NCBI RefSeq assembly: GCF_035083965.1
Contig: NC_089722.1
Coordinates: 43,648,697 to 43,712,696, forward strand
Source: Branchiostoma lanceolatum
Lineage: Eukaryota > Chordata > Leptocardii > Amphioxiformes > Branchiostomatidae
Direction: 5' to 3'
Length of the DNA: 64,000 nucleotides
The notes under the pieces are model-generated. The model was given only the letters and a program-made list of their open reading frames with translations, had not been told where the DNA came from and made no database searches. Both the position numbers and the translations under genes were made by a program. Position 1 is the stretch's first letter. Each line of letters opens with the position of its first letter. Positions 10,306 to 21,419 of this stretch are shown here, one piece after another.

Positions 10306-10840
10306 CCTCCGTTTCTTCTAAACTCTACTCTACTCTCTCTTTATCCGTCTGGGCTTTCCTGCCAGAGAAACTGTACTAGTCCAGCAGGGCTCGTCTGGAC
10401 TTTCCTGCCAGAGAATCTGTACTTGTAGGGCCCGAATATTCCTGTAATCCCCGCCTGTTTCCACGCTGTGTCCTGTCGGTGAGCAGTTCCCGAGGTCCTG
10501 CCGTCGTTTCGCTCACCGCCGCCACCTTCCTTGTCGGAGAAACGGGTAAATGTTCCTCAAAAACGAGCCAAAAATGCAGGGTTCTAAAAATGGTGGGGGA
10601 ATCCAAGATGGCGCCTACACGTGCGCCCCCCTCCCACTAATCTAAAAACGCACAAATTTCGTTTAAAAAGAGCAATTTTCGCTAAAAAATCAGTACGAAA
10701 GTTCCTAAGCTGTTCTCGCTATCTTGTAGGATAAAAAACACTAACTGACAACACTGAAATCTAAAAAGAATCGAAAATTTGCGATAAAATCAGGAGCTAT
10801 CTCATAAGCACGTCCGTACAGTGGAGCATCATGGGTAAGG

Positions 10841-11124
10841 TCAAAAGCAAAATGGTAAAAGCAAAATTTCATGTCATGTATGTGTAGTAACATTTGGAAA
10901 TACATGTACTCATGATAAAAATGAGGGGGCGGAGAAGGGGCCTAGCAAGGGAAGAGTACAAGTGGGACAGGTTTTACCGTCATTACGATGTGAGTTAAGG
11001 CTTGACAGTAGTGGCAACTTCCCATTTTTGGTATAAGTAGAAAAAATACACTCTTGACGTATCGTTTTTTTTTCAAATGATTTGTTTAATCTTTTCAAAT
11101 TGTTTGTCAATTATTATCTTAGAC
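10841..11124 (+). other. Cassette 1 intron end and splice acceptor
   Basis: Collinear with 55260-55510 of cassette 6: the atgagggggcgg G-rich tract, gtgggacaggttttaccgtcattacgatg, cttcccatttttggtat, then TCAATTATTATCTTAG. The acceptor AG is at 11121-11122, two bases before the ATG. Confidence 0.65.
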
Positions 11125-11308
11125 ATGGCAGAGGCAGGTAACACTGCACGAAAAGTGGGATTTACCAAATCTACCTGGAAGGAGTAAATTGTTGGTAAAT
11201 ATGGTGTATGACATTTACCCACCTTTACCATACATTTACCAAGTAAATACCGGTAAATCCCTGTTAAATGAGTGTAAACCCCTGCAAAACTGTATCTCAA
11301 GTGCAGTT

Positions 11309-13060
11309 ACTTGGAGTGCATATAACATCCCTCCCTACCCTTAGATAACAGATATTACAGGGCGGGGGAATTGGAGTGCATATAACATCCCTCCCCGCCC
11401 TTCCATAACAGATATCACAGGGCGGGGGACTTGGAGTGCATATAACATCCCTCCCCGCCCTTCCATAACAGATATCACAGGGCGGGGGACTTGGAGTGCA
11501 TATAACATCCCTCCCCGCCCTTCGATAACAGATATCACAGGGCGGGGGACTTGGAGTGCATATAACATCCCTCCCCGCCCTTCGATAACAGATATCACAG
11601 GGCGGGGGACTTGGAGTGCATATAACATCCCTTCCCGCGCCCTTCGATTACAGATATCACAGGGCGGGGGACTTGGAGTGCATATAACATCCCTTCCCGC
11701 CCTTCGATAACAGATATCCCAGGGCGGGGGACTTGGAGTGCATTAACATCCCTCCCCGCCCTTCGATAACAGATATCACAGGGCGGGGGACTTGGAGTGC
11801 ATATAACACCCCTCCCCGCCCTTCGATAACAGATATCACAGGGCGGGGGAATTGGAGTGCATATAATATCCCTCCCCGACCTTCGATAACAGATATCACA
11901 GGGCGGGGGACTTGGAGTGCATTAACATCCCTCCCCGCCCTTCGATAACAGATATCACAGGGCGGGGGACTTGGAGTGCATATAACACCCCTCCCCGCCC
12001 TTCGATAACAGATATCACAGGGCGGGACTTGGAGTGCATATAACATCCCTTCCCGCCTTCAATAACAGATATCACAGGGCGGGGGACTTGGAGTGCATAT
12101 AACATCCCTTCCCGCCTTCGATAACAGATATCACAGGGCGGGGGACTTGGAGTGCATATAACATCCCTTCCCGCCCTTCGATAACAGATATCACAGGGCG
12201 GGGGACTTGGAGTGCATATAACATCCCTCCCCGCCCTTCGATAACAGATATCACAGGGCGGGGGACTTGGAGTGCATATAACATCCCTTCCCGCCCTTCG
12301 ATAACAGATATCACAGGGCAGGGGACTTGGAGTGCATATAACATCCCTCCCCGCCCTTCGATAACAGATATCACAGGGCGGGGGACTTGGAGTGCATATA
12401 ACATCCCTTCCCGCCCTTCGATAACAGATATCACAGGGCGGGGGACTTGGAGTGCATATAACATCCCTCCCCGCCCTTCGATAACAGATATCACAGGGCG
12501 GGGGACTTGGAGTGCATATAACATCCCTCCCCGCCCTTCGATAACAGATATCACAGGGTGGGGGACTTGGAGTGCATATAACATCCCTTCCCGCCCTTCG
12601 ATAACAGATATCACAGGGCGGGGGACTTGGAGTGCATATAACATCCCTCCCCGCCCTTCGATAACAGATATCACAGGGCGGGGGACTTGGAGTGCATATA
12701 ACATCCCTCCCCGCCCTTCGATAACAGATATCACAGGGCGGGGGACTTGGAGTGCATATAACACCCCTCCCCGCCCTTCGATAACAGATATCACAGGGCG
12801 GGGGACTTGGAGTGCATATAACACCCCTCCCCGCCCTTCGATAACAGATATCACAGGGCGGGGGACTTGGAGTGCATATAACACCCCTCCCCGCCCTTCG
12901 ATAACAGATATCACAGGGCGGGGGACTTGGAGTGCATATAACATCCCTCCCCGCCCTTCGATAACAGATATCACAGGGCGGGGGACTTGGAGTGCATATA
13001 ACACCCCACCACTCTTAGATAACAGAGATAACTCAGGGCGGGGGAATCGCTTTGCATATA
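11309..13060. repeat. 60-bp minisatellite, about 29 copies
   Basis: The unit is TTGGAGTGCATATAACATCC then CTCCCCGCCCTTCGATAACA then GATATCACAGGGCGGGGGAC. Units are highly uniform in the middle and more varied near the edges (one inserted cg near 11637, short deletions near 12027 and 12056). Each unit contains a TATAA word and two opposed GC boxes. Because 60 is a multiple of three, long open frames run through it on both strands; these are composition artefacts. Confidence 0.95.
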
Positions 13061-13740
13061 AACCCAAATAAGCTAGAATAGTCACATGGTATATTGTGGT
13101 ACCAATTGTCTGTCAGTCCTTTCCTGCAGTTAGTTACATGTGCCTATGGGCAACAACTTACAATTGACTCATTATAACACAAACACACACAAGATAAGAA
13201 GCTATACAAGTGTACTCACAGTGTATACAGCCCACCCCAACCCCCACCACCTACTGAGATCATGAGTTACAACTATGAATTTGTTTGTTAATACATGTCT
13301 GTTCATGGATTTACTATGAGGCAAATGGTTTTCCTCTATCTCATTTAACGTTAAATATTCTCATTAAGTCTTAGACCCTACTTTGATGAACTTTATATCT
13401 ACAAAGAATAATCAAATATAAAGAAAGTCTCCAAATCCATGTAGTATACACAAATGTTATGATCTAAATGTAACTGTTACTTATAACAAAGTTAATAGTT
13501 TCTGATCACAATAACTCATAAATACACAATGTAAGACAAGCAAGAAAAAGGGGGACCAAGATGAAAACAGAAACTTTGAGGAAAACGTGAATCGAACCCA
13601 GGAGGAAGGTCCTGATCTTCAGTTTGACTGTCACTGTACAGATAAAGTTTCTTAAAAACCAGAAAGGTCCATTTCTGACCTGGAGGTCAACATCCTATAG
13701 GTCATTACACTACTGTCCTCTGATTGGTCTGTTGGATTAC
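13061..13740. other. Unassigned DNA inside the CACTA-like element
   Basis: AT-rich, no gene seen. Near 13580-13600 the minus strand has gggttcgattcacg, a tRNA B-box-like word, next to actgaagatcagg, but no cloverleaf can be drawn. It may be a decayed tRNA-derived repeat. Confidence 0.3.
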
Positions 13741-15470
13741 GCATGCGCACTGAGTGGGCGGCATTATTCAGAAAACCGTTGGTCCGGGCAGGTCCGGGGT
13801 CCACAGTAGAGATGAATACAGGGCGTTACGCGCCTCTCGGCGCTATAAATGGATCCACCACAGTCTACATTGGTGGATCATCGATCTGGGAGAGGCTTAT
13901 GAGTCGAGGAGGACTATGGCTTAAACTCAAACGTTCGGAAAACTATGGTGACTGACGTATCAGCGATGTGAGTTTGGTCGCCCCCCTCCCTCCTTGCACC
14001 GGACACGGCTGGCTGTGCATTTTATTTTGGACTGCTCTAAGGCTCGCTGAGTACAAACAATGAGGTGAGAAAATAGACCTTGGTACACCTAAGAATGTTT
14101 TAAATCAAAAATATGTTCAGTTACCTTGTCTTAGTTTTATTTATTGACATGTCATCGCCAGAAACACATGTCTTCAACTAACCTGCCCCCCTCCCCATGA
14201 GAAAATTTGTAATTTTCAACTTGTTCATAATCAAATAGTACGTGGCATTAAACCTGGCACGAATGTCAGTTGACTTACTTGTTCGTACTTGTCAGTTGTT
14301 AACAGGTATTCGTGTCGGGTTTAAGATACGAATTACGAAACAGCAAACACTCGAGATATAGACTGATCATGAGATCTCCCCTAGCCTCAAATTTGCCCCT
14401 GATTGGGTCATATGGGGACAATACCTATGGGATGAGATGAAAAAGAAATCACAAGACACAACAGAAGCAATAGTGTGATGTGAAAGTTAGAAATTTCGAA
14501 TGGTTATGTTTTCACTTCAGTTGAAGCTTTGGTCACCATATTATATTTCAAGTAGAACATTTATGCTACATGTACAAAATTTGAGGATGCTCAGGTTTTT
14601 TAAAAATCTGTTTCATGGTTTCCTATTCTATATACCAGTACAGCAGCAGTGGGTTCACCGTTATGAGGAGGATGATTGGGAACAAAGCAAACAACTGCCA
14701 GAAGTTCAGCCGCTGAGTACCTCAAGTGCTGCTACAGGCTCCAAAGGTAAGACTACAGTCCTGCACGCTCATCAACATCATCATATTTGTCACACTTGAG
14801 TATATTGGGAGTCATGATTCTCCATAATCCATTGTCCCTTGTTTGTTGCTAGCAGTTGTGATAGGATAAGATCGAGGCACAAATTTCATCCGTGAATATC
14901 TTAGTGTTGGAAGAAAGTTAAGCACTGTATAACGAGGCACAATAGTTACGGTATACCTTTATACCATCTTCGGGATGAGGAGGCTGGGCATGTGGTAATC
15001 CCGGTCTCGAACGTTACTCATGTGTTGTACTTCAGACTCTCCCAATGTTTATCCAGCCGTGTTTTGAACTCGTTGACTCTCTTAGAATCCACCACAGATT
15101 GTGGTAGTGCATTCCAGTCACTAACTACTCTAACACTGAAGGACTGGCTCCTGAGCCTACTCCTGGCTAGGGGAACCTCGAGCTTATGACAAAATCATTT
15201 GACTTGTTTCTTAATCATGCATGTATTTTTTGTCATTTATCTATTTATCAGTATTACTTTCAACCATATACTATAGGACGGATTTCCATGTAAATTGCTG
15301 TTCAATGATTTTTTTATTTTGTAGGAACTGGCTCATCACAAGAGGGACTCCAACCTCACCCAGGAAGTACATGTACAACATGCAGACACAGAAGAAGGCA
15401 GCGATGGACTCTGATGTAGATGAGAATGGGGAGAGGAAGGTTATAGACGAGCAGTTCTACAGCACATAAA
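13741..15470 (+). other. Possible captured gene: CpG-type promoter and two exon-like pieces
   Basis: Inside the transposon, 13738-13752 holds acgcatgcgcactga, close to an NRF-1 site, in a GC-rich patch with ATTGGT words, and a donor-like ATGAG/GTGAG lies near 14065. A candidate exon at 14641-14745 follows tatataccag and ends AAAG/GTAAGA; it reads QWVHRYEEDDWEQSKQLPEV. A second at 15325-15469 follows TTTATTTTGTAG; one frame ends MDSDVDENGERKVIDEQFYS plus a final Thr and a stop. The phases that join the two most protein-like frames do not agree, so either the splice choice is wrong or the copy is decayed. An AATAAA lies near 16991. The protein family is not recognised. Confidence 0.35.
14960..15185 (-). 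mobile_element. LINE 3' fragment (ORF2 C-terminus)
   Basis: The minus strand reads RLRSQSFSVRVVSDWNALPQ followed by SVVDSKRVNEFKTRLDKHW, the conserved C-terminal segment of CR1/Jockey-like ORF2 proteins (compare WNRLPEEVINAPSVNAFKARFD in the LINE at 5794). It lies between the two exon-like pieces. Truncated and old. Confidence 0.75.
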
Positions 15471-16370
15471 ACCAACCTGTGTTCAGAGTTTGGCCAGACC
15501 TCATATGTTTCCTTGCCTGAAACTCAATGTCTGTTTTTTTACCAAAAATAACTTTCTATATCTGATGGATTAGGCTGCTAGACTTAGGGTGACTATCACC
15601 TTCATAACCTCTGTAGAATATACAGCAACTTGTATGTCAGTCCAATTGCTCTATACAGCAGTGAATATACCCTGTCTGGCTGGGATTATGATGGTGATGA
15701 TACATTATGTCCTCCACCCTGCCCCAAATGGATTACTTGTATACATGTATCACTCCAATCTTGTTGTGAATACAGAAATGTTAAAATTTGAATGGCTGAA
15801 TTTCCCAAACCTTTCTTTTATTGAATGATGATGAAGTATTGCTTGTATAAACATGTAACTAGTAGTACATGAGTCATGACACTGATACTGTTGGCAAAGT
15901 GAAGAACAGTGCAGACCCCACTGAATGTAAAAAAGGTAAAGCAGTCATCCTTGATTGATTGAGGTGAAGCATGATGCTATCTCAAGTAGTTAAAAAGTGG
16001 AAGTGCAATTCGGATTTGCTACACTCACATGTTTTGTCGACCACTACTCTTCTCGATAAGTGTGTTGAGTTCTTTTACGTGCAAAGGTTTGAGGCTTATT
16101 TCTGAGGCTCCTTCATACAGGGGGCCGCTGACTTAACATCGCCATCCCAATTGACAAATACTATCCCTTTCAACACGTCCGATCTGGGTTTGACCCATTC
16201 AATTCTTTTACTTGTGTCATCGCGAGTTCCTTGCAATGTTACTGTTTTCTTTGCCTAGCTTTGCTAACTTTATCATTCTGGCACATTTGTATTCCATAGA
16301 TGACGTCATGTTAACATTGTAAACAACTACAACAGTGATAACATTGTAAAAAATGTGCACAAAACCTATG
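15471..16370 (+). other. Transposon interior, possible 3' UTR
   Basis: AT-rich, no coding sequence seen. 16080-16200 holds a degenerate repeat-like patch (acacgtccgatctgggtttg). Confidence 0.3.
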
Positions 16371-16746
16371 CAGTGTTCTCACCAGAATTTTTTCACAGCA
16401 TAGGGGTCAGGTACAGAAGGCCAACTTTACGCGGTGCAAGTCACGCGCGGAGTGCTGAAGACATGACCAGAGTAGGGAGTCCGGCATGTTCCCCCGGAAA
16501 ATTTGTTAATTCATAACCCAATGAGACATTATTTCATGCATTTTGAGGGATAAATTTTGTGAAGTAGAGTTTTTCCTTTGTCACAGCCTCATTCTAAAGC
16601 CAAATATGAACTTTTTATAAGATTTATGAAGGGTCACAAGGTTTGTCCCAGACAGAAACACCCCTATGCTGGTTGAAACACAGCATAGGGGTACAGATCA
16701 CAGCATAGGGGGGCCCCTATGCTGAAAAGGCCTGACGAGAACACTG
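16371..16746. mobile_element. hAT-like MITE, 376 bp, nested in the CACTA-like element
   Basis: The ends CAGTGTTCTC and GAGAACACTG are inverted repeats, flanked by CTATG on both sides (16366-16370 and 16747-16751). Inner inverted words cagcatagggg and cccctatgctg repeat several times. The CAG start fits hAT. A 5-bp duplication is shorter than the usual 8, so the family is tentative. Confidence 0.7.
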
Positions 16747-17039
16747 CTATGATACATGTACATGTATCTTTAGTTAAACCATTCTCGTATATAGTTTCCC
16801 AAAGGGTATGTTTGTCAGTGCAGAATGATAGAGACTGATATGTTAAGATTGTGTCTGATGATAAACCGAATAATGTATTGAGTGATAAATGTTGTTTGTA
16901 AGCATGTATCACTATGGTTTATGTGTGTGTTGTTGATACAAGCCAGTTAATCAGTGTATCTGTATAAACTGTCAATGTTGCTATGTTTATCCAATAAATA
17001 TTGCTGAGTTTTGCCCCAAACCATGCGTTTGTGCTTCAT

Positions 17040-17490
17040 ACTCAATCATAATCCATGGTAAATGTGGGTAAAGGAGGGTAAATATCTCTTTTAGTAAAGG
17101 CATGTATACATCCTCTGTAAATATGGGTAAATTTAGCTGTGAGAATACTTGGTAAGGTAAATCTCGGTAAATGTGCTTGATAAATGTGAGAAATGCTACG
17201 TACGGTAAATCTGGGTAAATGCACCGAATATATGTGAGAAATACTCCCTACGGTAAATCTCGGTAGATGCCCTGAATATATGAGAAATACTCGCTACGGT
17301 AAATTTCGGTAAATGCATGATTTACACGACCTCGGTAAATGTAGGTAAATAAGGCAAACATTACCAGCTATACCTTGTGGGTAAATGCGGGGTATATTCG
17401 CACATTTACCGATGGATAAATGCTGATAAATCTTTGGTAAATGTAACCTTTACACGGCTTTACATTACATTTACCATTGTGGTAAATTCC
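17040..17490. repeat. Subterminal ggtaaat repeats of the CACTA-like element
   Basis: The word GGTAAAT or a close variant occurs more than 15 times in about 450 bp, and its complement ATTTACC recurs near the left end (11155-11280). Dense short subterminal repeats are the usual transposase-binding regions of CACTA elements. Confidence 0.75.
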
Positions 17491-19164
17491 ACTTTTCGTG
17501 CAGTGTAATGGGTCCCCTACTGCTGTTCCCCAGAAGTTCTGTGACGGGTCTCCTGCTGCAGTTTTATTCAATATTGATACAAGCAATGTCAAAGAACATC
17601 CAACAGGAGCCAAAACAAGTTTTAAAAATCAGCCTGGACCAGATACTGATGAGAAACCCTACATATGCGGGGAGTGTGGGCACAAGACAGCTGACACGAG
17701 TAATCTAAAGAGACATATGAGAACCCATACTGGTGAAAAACCCTACAAGTGTGACCAGTGTGACTATTCTGCTGCACAGAAAGGCCATTTGGATCGACAT
17801 CTAGGAAAACACACCGGTGAGAAACCTTACATGTGTGACGAGTGTGGATACAGGGCAGCTAGGAAGGATAACCTTTCCAAACATATGAGAACTCATACTG
17901 GTGAAAAACCCTACAAGTGTGACCAGTGTGATTATTCCGCTGCACAGAAATCTACATTGGACAACCATCTAGCTGGACATACCGGTGAGAAACCCTTTAT
18001 GTGCGGAGAGTGTGGGTTCAGGACAGCTCACAGATGTAGCCTTTCCACTCATATGAGAACCCATACAGGTGAAAAAAAATACATGTGTGACCTGTGCGAT
18101 TATTCTACAACACAGAAAAGTCATTTGGATCGACATCTAGCAAAACACACGGGTGAGAAACCCTACATGTGTGGCGAGTGTGGGCACAGGACAGCTCTGA
18201 AGTCTGACTTGTCCAAACATATGCTAATCCATGGTGACAAGACCTTCAAGTGTGACCAGTGTAATTATTCCGCTACACAGAAATCCAGTTTGGACCGACA
18301 TCTAGCCAAACACACTGGTGATAAACCGTATATGTGTGGGAAGTGTGGGTTCAAGACGGCTCACAAGTATAACCTATCCACTCATATGAGGACCCATACA
18401 GGTGAAAAACCCTACAAATGTGACCAGTGCGATTATTCTACTGCACAGAAAAGTCATTTGGACACACATCTAGCGAAACACACCGGTGAGAAGCCCTACA
18501 TGTGTGGCGAGTGCGGGCACAGGACAACTCAAAAGTCTGCCTTATCCATACATATGAGAACCCATACAGGTGAAAAACCCTACAAGTGTGACCAGTGTGA
18601 CTATTCTGCTAGACAGAAATCCACCTTAGACAACCATCGAGCCCAACACACCGGGGAGAAACCCTTCATGTGTGGGGAGTGTGGGTACAGGACTATCCGA
18701 AAGTCTCAGTTGTCCCGACATATGAGAACCCATACAGGTGAAAGACCCTACAAGTGTGACCAGTGTGACTATTCTGCTGCACATAACTAAGTGTAATTTG
18801 GACAGCCATTTAGCGAAACACATCGGCAAGAAACTATATGTGTGGGATGTGCGGGTACAAAACAACTAACAATTCTGACTTATCCAAACATTTGAAAATC
18901 CACACTGGAGAAAAACCCTTCAAGTGTGACCAGTGTGATTATGCCGCTGCACATAAATCCACATTGGACCGACATCTAGTCAAACACTCTGGAGAGAAAC
19001 CCTACATGTGGGGTGAATGTGGGTACAGGACAGCTCACAAGCCTCACCTATCCAGCCATATGAAAACCCATACTGGTGAGAGACCCTACAAGTGTGACCA
19101 GTGCGACCATTTATACTGCACAGAAAGTCCATTTAGACCTACATCTAGCAAACCGTTCAGGTGA

Positions 19165-20440
19165 GAAACCATACATGTGTGGTGAGTGTGGGTACAGGGC
19201 AACTGAAAGGTCTCACTTTTCCAAACATTTATGTTAACACATACCAATGAGAAACCCTTGAAATGTGACTAGGGTGACTATTCTGCTGAACAGAATCCAC
19301 ATATCTTCATACATAAAAGAATGTCTACAAATATAATAACACTGTGCAGAATCTGTATACTTTTTATCCTGTATCGAGTATAATTATGTGTGGCATTCGT
19401 GGAAAGACCTGCAACAGGGAGGAGCATGGTTTGTTGGAAGTGTTAGTATAGGTTAAGTATAAAGACATGTTATAACTCGATATCAAATAAATCACTGTCA
19501 AATCTAAAATAGGCTATCCTGACGACTGACTTTGTACTGACATCCTACAATGTCATCCTACAAAGTTAAAGCCGGTCATATTAATTTTCTCACTTATTTA
19601 CGTACCTGAACATTATATATTATAGGACTAATGATTCCGCTATACCTCGAGTGATTAACATTATGAAGGCAGCCTGCAGCTGTGTTATATGAAGCGACTG
19701 CCATGGCTGACATGTAAGAACAAAGGTGACTTAAAACATGTTAGTTTCTTTTTTTTATTTATTTTTTATTAAACAACAGAAGAATATACAGGACACAGAG
19801 GTGATGCACTCTAGCTAAAGCTTATATTAAACATCACCTCTGGAAAAAAAATTACAACTTACATAGACAAGTACAGTAACAATAATAAACAGCAATTGGG
19901 TCGTCCAATACAAACAAACTAACAAACAAACAATGAATATATCAATATACCTGAACTAAGTTTTAAAACGTCTGCTTGTCAAAATATAGTGCTGAGTCAA
20001 GCCTAAAATGTTACAGTTGAAATCATATGAAACAAAGGATGAGCCTCTAATAATAAATAAATGAAGGCTTGATCAGACAAAGTATCGATATCAAGAATAT
20101 GGGCCAAAAGGTTCCGTAGGTTGCCCAGAAGGTTGAGTCTTTGTTGACTGTATATAGGGCAGTACAAAAGATAATGGACAACGCTTTCGCTTCGACATCC
20201 GCAAGACATCCGCAATGTTAGTTTCTGACAAGCTAAAATAAAATAATCTGACATAAGAATAGTCTCCATTCCCTTTTTTTCCTTCTTTGGTCTGCGTTCT
20301 GTACTTCGGGAAATACGAACATGTAACTTATAAGTGTTGTAGTTTTCTGACTTATTTTTTTCTCACATCGTTCAAAATGTTGTGCTTCAGTGTAACACAT
20401 GTTCGTAGAGTTAAAGGCTGTGATGTTTATTTTCTCATTT
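19165..20440 (+). repeat. Decayed fingers and 3' tail of ZNF cassette 1
   Basis: Collinear with 61450-62290 (cassette 7): decayed finger words, then tatcctgacgactgactttgt, the cassette-tail block and aaaataatctgacataagaatag. A LINE tail (19750-20214) interrupts it. No intact gene. Confidence 0.65.
19750..20214 (-). mobile_element. Truncated LINE 3' end with 12-bp target duplication
   Basis: Relative to the empty copy at 62073, 465 bp are inserted between two copies of ATGTTAGTTTCT (19738-19749 and 20215-20226). The insert starts with a T-run (poly-A on the minus strand). The minus strand encodes CGCRSESVVHYLLYCPIYSQ then QRLNLLGNLRNLL, the cysteine/histidine C-terminal motif of non-LTR ORF2 proteins. 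It is a dead-on-arrival LINE copy. Confidence 0.85.
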
Positions 20441-21289
20441 ATTTACTAACGTAAACACTATATATTGATACACCAATGATGTTTAGTTTCTCATTTATTT
20501 ACTCTCCTAAACATTATATATTGATACACTAATTATTGTGCTATATCAGTAGTTAAAGATGTTATATGAAGCAACTGTTATTATAAGAACACAATTGATT
20601 CAATTACTGGCAAGCCAAAATAAAAGGTTTAATAAAAGAACCGATTCCTTTCCATTTTTACCTTTGTCGCATGTGTATGTTGTTGTGCTGGCCGCACAGG
20701 GTCACATCTTTCTAGCGTTATGAATTCCATTTTCATTACACAGCACCCCCATGTAACTCCTTTACTGTTGTGCCCCGTTATTCTTGCCGTACGCACTAGA
20801 AATTCGTGCCGTAGCAATCAATCAATCATTCGCAGGCATCAGTGTCTGATGCATGGCGGCTACAGACGTGCATAGGGCTCGCCAGGCTGGTCTGCTCTCG
20901 GCATAGACCCTCCAGTCAGTTCTGGTGATAGCCGCTATCATGAATCACATGATTACTACCAACACAGATGTGCGTCCATGATAATAATCGTTTATATTTA
21001 CACTAAGAGCTAACAAGGATTCAGAAAGTATATCTATATGTGTAAGGAGTATATAATGTGCGAACACCAGTTATACACGCAAAATTTCCAAGGCAAAAAA
21101 ACACCACACTTACAAAGTGGCTTCTGTGTACTCGATGCTTCCCACCTCCGTTGGTGATTTTTCTTCCCATTTGAATTGCATTGACTCCTTGTATGACATT
21201 CACTATTGGCAAAAAAATGAAGGCGGCCATAAAAGGAAAACAGACAGAGCAGGGTTTAGCCCCTCTGTAATGTGGGCAGAAATTTCCAC
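20441..21289. other. Intergenic DNA duplicated between cassettes
   Basis: 20441-20530 repeats the tail motif (gatgtttattttctcattta) in tandem. 20630-21290 matches 30000-30480 and partly 62460-62800 (aaagtatatctatatg, gaacaccagttatacacgcaaaat, ctccgttggtgatttttcttcccat). No gene seen. Confidence 0.5.
20817..20928 (-). mobile_element. RTE-like LINE tail
   Basis: The minus strand reads RTDWRVYAESRPAWRALCTS then VAAMHQTLMPAND and ends in repeated ATTG, typical of RTE-type ORF2 ends and tails. The paralogous copy at 30165-30180 (gtgccgtagccactatcatg) lacks it. Confidence 0.65.
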
Positions 21290-21419
21290 TCACTAACTGG
21301 GTAATGAGGCACAGAAAAAAATGACCTTTAACCTCACACTAAGTTCACCTTTCACCCGCTGCTTCGCCGACAAGACGCTTGCAGGATTGTATGAGGGTAA
21401 AAATCATCCCTTGAAGCAG
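21290..21419 (+). promoter_or_regulatory. Promoter and untranslated exon 1 of ZNF cassette 2
   Basis: TGACCTTTAACCT (21322-21334, one of the more diverged DR1-like copies) and TTCACCTTTCACCC (21344-21357) lie 22 bp apart start to start. The block ends TTGAAGCAG with the donor GTAAGAACC at 21420. Confidence 0.6.

Larger units (their letters stand above)
5712..10840 (-). mobile_element. CR1-clade LINE, near full length, both ORFs open
   Basis: A roughly 5.1-kb non-LTR retrotransposon on the minus strand inside the intron of cassette 1. It consists of a GC-rich 5' region (10440-10620, with CAAGATGGCGCC), five 58-bp tandem units (10020-10305), ORF1 (PHD-like zinc finger), ORF2 (endonuclease plus reverse transcriptase) and a 3' end in tandem TCTAC units (about 5714-5735). 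The flanking sequence at both sides matches the conserved cassette intron (acagaattacaa before it, ttcatgataaaaatgag after it), which defines the insertion. Exact 5' end and target duplication are not resolved. Uninterrupted ORFs suggest a recent insertion. Confidence 0.85.
11142..17505. mobile_element. CACTA-like (EnSpm) DNA transposon, 6,364 bp, inside a ZNF coding exon
   Basis: The left end CACTGCACGAAAAGTGG (11142) and the right end CCACTTTTCGTGCAGTG (ends 17505) are inverted repeats, extending with one mismatch to about 27 bp. The flanks are TAA on both sides (11139-11141 and 17506-17508), a 3-bp target duplication. CACTG termini, a 3-bp duplication and dense subterminal ggtaaat repeats (11155-11280 and 17040-17490) fit CACTA/EnSpm. 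PIF/Harbinger is the alternative, because TAA fits its TWA target. No transposase frame is visible, so it looks non-autonomous. It carries a 60-bp satellite, exon-like sequence, a LINE fragment and a MITE. Confidence 0.8.
11125..19164 (+). pseudogene. ZNF cassette 1, split by a transposon and frameshifted
   Basis: The host C2H2 gene opens at 11125 (ATGGCAGAGGCAGGTAA), breaks off at the transposon, and resumes at 17506 with TAATGGGTCC. Removing the element and one TAA restores MAEAGNGSPTAVP, the family leader. The resumed exon has the leader (FCDGSPAAV) and 13 complete fingers in A/B alternation. It stops inside finger 14 (CDYSAAHN, end 18790). Further finger sequence follows in another frame at 18838-19164, where one finger has Trp for Cys (YMWGEC), and decays by about 19290. 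The 17498-18790 frame alone is 430 aa but lacks the normal start. The 6.4-kb insertion and the downstream shift make it very unlikely to be functional unless the insert is spliced out. Confidence 0.85.

Noticed and set aside
9993-10428. Plus-strand frames with SSGVSPLACF repeats
   Set aside because: They are the 58-bp LINE 5' repeats in three frames. The unit is not a multiple of three, so the same peptide appears in all frames.
11309-13060. CRISPR array
   Set aside because: The repeats are directly adjacent with no unique spacers, in a eukaryotic transposon.
12072-13085. 337-aa open frame of a 20-residue repeat on the minus strand (MLYALQVPRPVISVIEG)
   Set aside because: It is the 60-bp satellite read in frame. 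Unit length is divisible by three, and similar frames exist on the other strand.
13560-13610. tRNA gene on the minus strand (gggttcgattcacg with actgaagatcagg)
   Set aside because: Only a B-box-like word and an anticodon-arm-like word are present. No D arm or acceptor pairing can be drawn.
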